The notes beneath the pieces are model-generated. The model saw only the letters and a program-made list of their open reading frames with translations. It searched no databases and had not been told where the DNA came from. 64,000 nt of DNA from JAWQFO01 sp033436665 (GTDB lineage: Bacteria; Pseudomonadota; Alphaproteobacteria; Rhodobacterales; Rhodobacteraceae): NCBI RefSeq assembly GCF_033436665.1, contig NZ_JAWQFO010000006.1:62001-126000 (forward strand), in the 5' to 3' direction. The translations under genes were made by a program, and so were the position numbers. Shown in pieces: positions 58,452-64,000 of this stretch (positions are counted from its first letter, which is position 1; every line of letters begins with the position of its first letter).

Positions 58452-61220
58452 ATGTCGGACAAGGACCAGCAGAAAGCGGCAGCCGTCCAGGCGGCAGCAT
58501 CCGGACACGGTGGGCTGAGCCAGGCGGAACTCGACGAGCTTGTCGCCTCTTCCGACACTGGCGGACGATCCGCCAAGGGCGCGGTCGGCACCTTCCTGAT
58601 GCTCGTGGCACTGGCCTGGTCGCTGTTCCAGCTCTGGATCGCCTCACCCTTTCCCTTCATGATCGGCGCCGGTGTCTTCAACGACACCGAGGCGCGTTCG
58701 ATCCACCTTGCCTTCGCGGTATTTCTGGGCATCGCCGCCTTTCCGGCGGCGCGCACGCCGTTCCAGATGGTGCTGGGCATTGCCATCCCGGTGATCCTGA
58801 CGGCGCTTTTCATGATCGGGGCCAAGGACGACACGCCGGTCTGGTGGATTCCGCTGATCGGCGCCGGCATGGTCGCCACGATCCTGCTGGGCTCGCCCAA
58901 GGACCGCATCCCGGTCTGGGAATGGGCGATCGCCATCGTCGGCGCGGCCACGGCGCTATATCTTTTCGTCTACTACGTCGACATCTCGAGCCGGGTCGGC
59001 GCGCCGATCCTGCAGGATTTCGTGGTCGCGGTCGCTGGCCTGATGATCCTGCTCGAGGCCACGCGCCGCGCGCTGGGGCCGGCGCTGATGATCGTGGCGA
59101 GCGTGTTCCTGATGTACACGGTGCTCGGGCCACAGATGCCCAGCATCATCGCCCACAAGGGCAACTCGCTGTCGGAGATCGTGAACCACCAGTGGATCAC
59201 CACCGAGGGCGTCTTCGGCATCGCTCTGGGCGTCTCGACCTCCTTCGTCTTCCTCTTCGTCCTTTTCGGCTCGCTTTTGGACAAGGCGGGCGCGGGCAAC
59301 TACTTCATCCAGGTCGCGTTTTCGCTGATGGGCCACATGCGGGGCGGACCGGCCAAGGCGGCGGTCGTGTCCTCGGCGATGACCGGCCTGATCTCGGGCT
59401 CGTCGATTGCCAACGTGGTGACCACGGGCACCTTCACCATCCCGCTGATGAAGAAGGTCGGATTTTCTTCCGAGAAGGCCGGCGCGGTCGAGGTCGCCTC
59501 GTCCGTCAACGGGCAGATCATGCCGCCGGTGATGGGGGCCGCGGCCTTCCTGATGGTCGAGTATGTCGGCATTCCCTATTTCGACGTGGTCAAGCACGCT
59601 TTCCTGCCGGCGTTGATCTCCTACATCGCGCTGGTCTACATCGTGCATCTCGAGGCGATGAAGGCGGGCATGGAAGGCCTGCCGCGCGCCTACGAACCCA
59701 AGCCCATCGTGCAGCGGTTGATCGGCATCGCCTTTGCCATCGTGGTGATCTGCGCGGTATCGATGGCGGTGTACTACGGCATGGGCTGGCTGCGCCCGGC
59801 CTTCCCGGCGACCGCGGGGTACATCGTCTTCGCGCTGCTCACGGCGGTCTACGTCGGGCTGCTTTATGTCGCGTCGAAGGAGCCGGAGCTCAAGCTCGAC
59901 GATCCGAACGCGCCGGTGACGCACCTGCCGCTGCCGGGTCCGACGGTGCGCGCAGGCCTGCACTTCATCCTGCCGGTCGTGGTGCTGGTCTGGGCGCTGA
60001 TGGTCGACCGGCTCTCGCCGGGCCTCTCTGCCTTCTGGGCGGCGTCCTTCATGATCTTCATCCTCGTCACCCAGCGCCCGCTGATGGCGATCTTCCGCGG
60101 CGAAAGCCAGCTGATGCATGACATCGCGGCGGGCTTCGGCGACCTGATCGACGGGCTGGTCACCGGTGCGCGCAACATGATCGGCATCGGCATCGCCACC
60201 GCCACGGCGGGCATCATCGTCGGTGCCGTCAGCCAGACCGGCGTCGGCTCGGCGCTGGCGGACGTGGTCGAGGTGCTGTCGGGCGGCAACATCCTGGCGA
60301 TCCTGCTGCTGACGGCGGTGCTGTCGCTGATCCTCGGCATGGGTCTGCCGACCACGGCCAACTACATCGTCGTCTCGGCACTGCTTGCCCCGGTCATCGT
60401 CACACTGGGCCAACAGAACGGGCTGATCGTGCCGCTGATCGCGGTCCACCTCTTCGTGTTCTACTTCGGCATCATGGCCGACGTGACGCCGCCCGTGGGG
60501 CTTGCCTCGTTCGCGGCGGCGGCGGTTTCGGGCGGGGATCCGATCAAGACCGGTGTGGTGGCCTTCTTCTACAGCCTGCGCACCGCGGCCTTGCCGTTCC
60601 TCTTCATCTTCAACACCGAGCTTCTGCTCATCAACGTGGGCTGGGGGCAGGGCATATTCGTCTTCATTGTCGCGACCATCGCCATGCTGCTCTTCGCGGC
60701 GGCGACCCAGGGCTTCTTCCTGGCGCGCAACCGGTTCTACGAGACCATCGCGCTGCTGCTGATCGCCTTCACCCTTTTCCGCCCGGGCTTCTGGATGGAC
60801 ATGGTGTCACCGCCTTACACCGAGGAGGCGCCGGCCGAGCTGGTGCAGGCCGCGGCGGACACACCGCAGGGCGAGAACCTGCGACTGCGGGTCTCGGGCG
60901 TGAATGACCTGGGCGATCCGGTCGAGTTCGTGGCGCTGCTGCCGCTGGGCGAAGGTGCGACGGGCGAGGAAAAGCTCGAGAACGCCGGGCTGCTGACGCG
61001 CGTGGAAGAGGACAAGATGTTCGTCGATGACGTGATGTTCGATTCGGCAGCACAGAACGCCGGGCTCGACTGGGACCAGGAGGTGATCCGGGTGCTCAAG
61101 CCCGTCGACCAGCCCAGCAAGTACTGGATGTTCATCCCGGCGCTGCTGGTTCTGGGGCTGATCGTCATGCTCCAGCGCGGTCGGGCAGGAAAGACGGGCC
61201 ACAAGACGGCGGCGGCCTGA
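58452..61220 (+). CDS. TRAP transporter fused permease (DctQM-type) with C-terminal DUF3394
   Basis: A 922-residue inner-membrane protein. About four small-subunit helices (residues ~45-220) lead into the large-subunit helices with GLISGSSIANVVTTGTFTIPLM, VASSVNGQIMPPVMGAAAFLMVEY, LILGMGLPTTANYIVV and FGIMADVTPPVGLASFAAAA, the core motifs of the TAXI-type fused permease. The last ~130 residues match the DUF3394 extension. It imports the ligand of the preceding binding protein using a sodium gradient. The first ~40 residues are a soluble, Gln/Ala-rich tail. Confidence 0.93.
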   Translation: MSDKDQQKAAAVQAAASGHGGLSQAELDELVASSDTGGRSAKGAVGTFLMLVALAWSLFQLWIASPFPFMIGAGVFNDTEARSIHLAFAVFLGIAAFPAARTPFQMVLGIAIPVILTALFMIGAKDDTPVWWIPLIGAGMVATILLGSPKDRIPVWEWAIAIVGAATALYLFVYYVDISSRVGAPILQDFVVAVAGLMILLEATRRALGPALMIVASVFLMYTVLGPQMPSIIAHKGNSLSEIVNHQWITTEGVFGIALGVSTSFVFLFVLFGSLLDKAGAGNYFIQVAFSLMGHMRGGPAKAAVVSSAMTGLISGSSIANVVTTGTFTIPLMKKVGFSSEKAGAVEVASSVNGQIMPPVMGAAAFLMVEYVGIPYFDVVKHAFLPALISYIALVYIVHLEAMKAGMEGLPRAYEPKPIVQRLIGIAFAIVVICAVSMAVYYGMGWLRPAFPATAGYIVFALLTAVYVGLLYVASKEPELKLDDPNAPVTHLPLPGPTVRAGLHFILPVVVLVWALMVDRLSPGLSAFWAASFMIFILVTQRPLMAIFRGESQLMHDIAAGFGDLIDGLVTGARNMIGIGIATATAGIIVGAVSQTGVGSALADVVEVLSGGNILAILLLTAVLSLILGMGLPTTANYIVVSALLAPVIVTLGQQNGLIVPLIAVHLFVFYFGIMADVTPPVGLASFAAAAVSGGDPIKTGVVAFFYSLRTAALPFLFIFNTELLLINVGWGQGIFVFIVATIAMLLFAAATQGFFLARNRFYETIALLLIAFTLFRPGFWMDMVSPPYTEEAPAELVQAAADTPQGENLRLRVSGVNDLGDPVEFVALLPLGEGATGEEKLENAGLLTRVEEDKMFVDDVMFDSAAQNAGLDWDQEVIRVLKPVDQPSKYWMFIPALLVLGLIVMLQRGRAGKTGHKTAAA

Positions 61221-61400
61221 AGAACGGATTGATCAAGGCATGTGCAATAGCTGCCACAGGCAGGCCGAGACGCACGGGAATGACGCCAAATTGTGCGTTC
61301 GCCTGTTCAAGTCCGGCGCGCAACGCAGTATTTCATCCGGACGCGACGGATTTGCGACAGGGCCAGCCCGGCCCGGTCCGGCGCGACGGAGTGTTGTGAC

Positions 61401-62441
61401 ATGACCCCCTTTGCGATTGCCGGCGTCCAGATGTACGTGAACGCCCTGCAGCCCAACGTCGACGGGATGCTGCACCGGCTCGACGTGCTAATGGCGCGTT
61501 TCCCCTGGACCCAGATGGTGCTGTTCTCGGAGCTTGCGCCCTTCGGCCCGCTGGACAAGTTCTCGCTGTCGCCCGAGAACGAGACCATCGACCGTTTCTG
61601 CGAGGCGGCGCGCAAGCACGGCGTCTGGCTGATCCCCGGCTCGATGTTTCTGACCGATCCGGACTCGGGCGAGATCTTCAACACCTCCGTCGTCATCAAT
61701 CCCGAGGGCGAAATTGTCCGGCGCTATGCCAAGATGTTCCCGTTCCGGCCCTACGAGGCGGGGATCGCGGCGGGCACCGAGTTCTGCGTCTTTGACGTGC
61801 CGGACGTGGGCCGCTTCGGGTTGTCGATCTGCTATGACATCTGGTTCCCGGAAACCACGCGCCAGCTGACGGCGCAGGGGGTCGAGGTGTTGCTGCACCC
61901 GGTTCTGACCGGCACCACGGACCGCGACGCCGAGCTTGCCATCGCCCGCGCCACCGCCGCGCAGTTCCAGTGCTATGTCTTCGACGTCAACGGGCTGGGA
62001 GCCGGCGGGGTGGGCCGGTCCTGCGTGGTCGACCCGGCGTCGATGGTGCTGCACCAGTCCGCCGGGCAGGAGGACATGTTCCCGATCGAGGTCGACATGG
62101 ACATGGTCCGCCGCCAGCGCGAGACCGGCATGAAGGGTCTCGGGCAGGTGCTGAAAAGTTTCCGCGACCGGTCCGTCGATTTCTCGGTCTACGACCGCGC
62201 CAGCGGCACTGCGAGCTACCTCGACACGCTCGGCCCGCTGGAAATGCCGCGCCAGGGCACGCGCTCGGGGTTGCAGGTCGAGGTTCCGGCCCAGACCGTC
62301 CGGCAGGCGCCGACCTACAAGGGCATGGGGCTCGACACCGTGTCCGGCCAGAATCCGCACCACGACACGCACCGCTATTCCGGGCCCGAGGCCGACAACG
62401 CGGTGCTGGCGCCGGTGGCGGGAAAAACGTCAAGCGGGTAG
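61401..62441 (+). CDS. Carbon-nitrogen hydrolase (nitrilase superfamily)
   Basis: A 346-residue hydrolase with the Glu-Lys-Cys triad: LFSELAPFG, RRYAKMFPFRPYE and GLSICYDIWFPE. The C-terminal ~75 residues extend beyond the core. Members cleave amides, carbamoyl compounds or nitriles. It lies 180 bp after a TRAP transporter and just before an amino-acid decarboxylase, so an amide of an imported or decarboxylated amine is a reasonable guess. Start at ATG 61401; the upstream open frame lacks family content. Confidence 0.88.
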   Translation: MTPFAIAGVQMYVNALQPNVDGMLHRLDVLMARFPWTQMVLFSELAPFGPLDKFSLSPENETIDRFCEAARKHGVWLIPGSMFLTDPDSGEIFNTSVVINPEGEIVRRYAKMFPFRPYEAGIAAGTEFCVFDVPDVGRFGLSICYDIWFPETTRQLTAQGVEVLLHPVLTGTTDRDAELAIARATAAQFQCYVFDVNGLGAGGVGRSCVVDPASMVLHQSAGQEDMFPIEVDMDMVRRQRETGMKGLGQVLKSFRDRSVDFSVYDRASGTASYLDTLGPLEMPRQGTRSGLQVEVPAQTVRQAPTYKGMGLDTVSGQNPHHDTHRYSGPEADNAVLAPVAGKTSSG

Positions 62442-62519
62442 GCGACCGGGTCCGGGCGGCGGAGAAAGGTTCCCGCCGCGACAGGTGTCGGTCGCTCCCG
62501 CAAACAGGGAGAACGACCG

Positions 62520-64000
62520 ATGCATGGGATTCACGACTATTCTTCGGCGATCCAGCTGCGCTCGGACCGGTGGAGCGCGTTGCGGGAAGCCACGGTCGCG
62601 CTGACGCGCGATCCGAACCAGCGCGATCTCGCGCGGCTGAAGAAAGACGTGACCGAGCTTTTCGAATCCCTGTCCGTGATCGAGCCCTACTGGGCCTTCC
62701 CGGGCATGGCGGCCTTCGACCTGATGCGCCGGCGCTTCGATCACGGGGCCTGGGATGACCTCGCCTATGCCGCGGGGCGCGTGACCCGCGCCCTGACCAC
62801 CGGGGCCTACCGGCGCCGGCACATCCCGCTCGAACGTGACCTCGGCGAGCAGGACGACCACGATGACGAGGCGATCCAGCCGCCCGAGGCGCGGGCGCTG
62901 GCCAAGCCCTATTTCGAGGTGCTGATCGTCGACAACGTCAACGAGTACCAGGAACGCTGGCTGAAATCGAACGTCGCGCAGATGCGCCGGCCCGAGGACC
63001 CGTTCATCTACGAACCCGTGGTCGTGCCCTCCATCGAGGATGCGTTGGTCGCCGTGCTCTTCAACCACAACATCCAGGCCATCGTCGTGCGCCCCGGGCT
63101 GACGCTGAAGTCCAAGGTCGACAAGGAAATTCTTGCCCGCTACCTCAACCGCGCCGGCGGGCAGGAGGAGATCGAGGCGATGCGCCCCGAGGATTACGGG
63201 CCTGAGCTGTGCCGCCTGATCGCCCGCGTGCGCCCCGAACTCGACGCCTATCTTGTCACGGAACGCTCGGTCGAGGACATCGCCGGGCTCGACCTCGGCA
63301 TCTGTCGGCGCGTCTTCTACAACCAGGAAGACTTCATGGAGCTGCACCTCAACATCCTGCGCGGGGTGCAGGCGCGCAACAAGACGCCGTTCTTCACGGC
63401 GCTGGTGAACTATTCCAAGCAGCCGACGGGCGTGTTCCACGCCATGCCGATCAGCCGCGGCAAGTCGATCACGCGGTCGCACTGGATCCAGGACATGGGC
63501 GCCTTTTACGGGCCCAACATCTTTCTCGCCGAGACCTCGGCCACGTCCGGCGGTCTCGACTCGCTGCTGGAACCGCACGGGCCGATCAAGGAGGCGCAGG
63601 AACTTGCGGCACGCGCCTTCGGCTCGAAACAGACGTTCTTTGCCACCAACGGCACCTCGACCTGCAACAAGATCGTGGTGCAGGCGCTGGTCCGGCCGGG
63701 CGACATCGTTCTCGTCGACCGCGACTGCCACAAGTCGCATCATTACGGCATGGTGCTGGCCGGCGCGCAGGTGCGCTACCTCGACAGTTACCCGCTCAAC
63801 GAATATTCGATGTACGGGGCGGTGCCGCTCAAGGAGATCAAGCACGAGCTTCTGAAGCTGAAGGCGGAAGGCAAGCTCGACCGGGTGCGGATGCTGTTGC
63901 TGACCAACTGCACCTTCGACGGGCTGGTCTACAACGTCGAGCGGGTGATGGAGGAATGCCTCGCCATCAAGCCTGATCTCATCTTCCTCTGGGACGAGGC
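62520..64000 (+). CDS. Orn/Lys/Arg decarboxylase, partial
   Basis: The first 493 residues of a PLP-dependent fold-type I decarboxylase; it runs off the right edge. The N-terminal wing domain includes FEVLIVDNVNEYQERWL and DALVAVLFNHNIQAIVVRPG, then the PLP domain with FYGPNIFLAETSATSGGLDS, TFFATNGTSTCNKIVVQAL and VDRDCHKSHHYGM. It would make a diamine such as putrescine, cadaverine or agmatine. The Schiff-base lysine region (SxHK-type) lies beyond the window. GGGAG ribosome site before ATG 62520. It is 78 bp after the nitrilase gene. Confidence 0.9.
   Translation, partial: MHGIHDYSSAIQLRSDRWSALREATVALTRDPNQRDLARLKKDVTELFESLSVIEPYWAFPGMAAFDLMRRRFDHGAWDDLAYAAGRVTRALTTGAYRRRHIPLERDLGEQDDHDDEAIQPPEARALAKPYFEVLIVDNVNEYQERWLKSNVAQMRRPEDPFIYEPVVVPSIEDALVAVLFNHNIQAIVVRPGLTLKSKVDKEILARYLNRAGGQEEIEAMRPEDYGPELCRLIARVRPELDAYLVTERSVEDIAGLDLGICRRVFYNQEDFMELHLNILRGVQARNKTPFFTALVNYSKQPTGVFHAMPISRGKSITRSHWIQDMGAFYGPNIFLAETSATSGGLDSLLEPHGPIKEAQELAARAFGSKQTFFATNGTSTCNKIVVQALVRPGDIVLVDRDCHKSHHYGMVLAGAQVRYLDSYPLNEYSMYGAVPLKEIKHELLKLKAEGKLDRVRMLLLTNCTFDGLVYNVERVMEECLAIKPDLIFLWDE

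Overview
The window looks like a piece of a roseobacter-type alphaproteobacterium (Rhodobacterales). It is GC-rich, its genes are packed into operons with 1-8 nt overlaps, and it carries a VPLPA-CTERM surface protein, a DnaA-like plasmid initiator and a PucC/idi/cytochrome c2 group. The replication and partition module at 27.7-31.5 kb means this is probably a plasmid or chromid rather than the main chromosome. All functional names come from reading the translated sequence; no database search was possible.

Layout. 0-1.4 kb: phosphonate/phosphate ABC genes phnC and a partial phnD behind a possible Pho box. 1.6-4.7 kb: a small secreted protein, then what looks like a decayed peptide-export cluster: a frameshifted 60-residue precursor-like ORF, an unknown protein, an HlyD adaptor and a C39 transporter stump. 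4.9-15.8 kb: hydantoin-racemase-like protein, flavin reductase and GntR regulator, divergent from an oligopeptide-type ABC transporter with two amidohydrolases and a nucleoside deaminase. This is probably a pathway for a nitrogen heterocycle. 15.9-19.0 kb: ScpB-like protein, DUF1403-like protein and tyrosine recombinase around a dif-like dyad. 19.1-19.7 kb: VPLPA-CTERM protein. 20.0-25.2 kb: IclR-controlled salicylyl-CoA/gentisate operon. 25.2-27.7 kb: idi, a PucC-family gene and cytochrome c2, which look like a relic of a photosynthesis gene cluster.

27.7-31.5 kb: DnaA-like initiator, a repeat-bearing origin region, and parA-parB with five exact copies of one 14-bp palindrome. 31.3-38.8 kb: an eight-gene minus-strand operon with oligopeptide-type ABC permeases and ATPase, aldehyde dehydrogenase, acetyltransferase, SDR, cupin and a P1-type peptidase. 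It has no binding protein, but one lies at 46.6-48.1 kb next to an M20 amidohydrolase. 38.9-46.2 kb: secreted amidohydrolase, methyltransferase, deacetylase-family protein, orphan ABC membrane domain, PliG-like lysozyme inhibitor and M13 peptidase. 49.5-56.9 kb: GFA protein, class V aminotransferase, PLDc_N protein, YihY-type protein, XRE-cupin regulator divergent from a GABA-type aminotransferase, DUF1801 protein and glutamate-synthase-like FMN enzyme. 57.4-64 kb: TAXI-type TRAP transporter, nitrilase-family hydrolase and a partial Orn/Lys/Arg decarboxylase.

Overall this is an accessory, catabolic replicon: several uptake systems each sit beside the amidohydrolases, deaminases, aminotransferases and dehydrogenases that could process the imported organic nitrogen or aromatic compounds. 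No rRNA, tRNA, CRISPR array or intact insertion sequence was seen.
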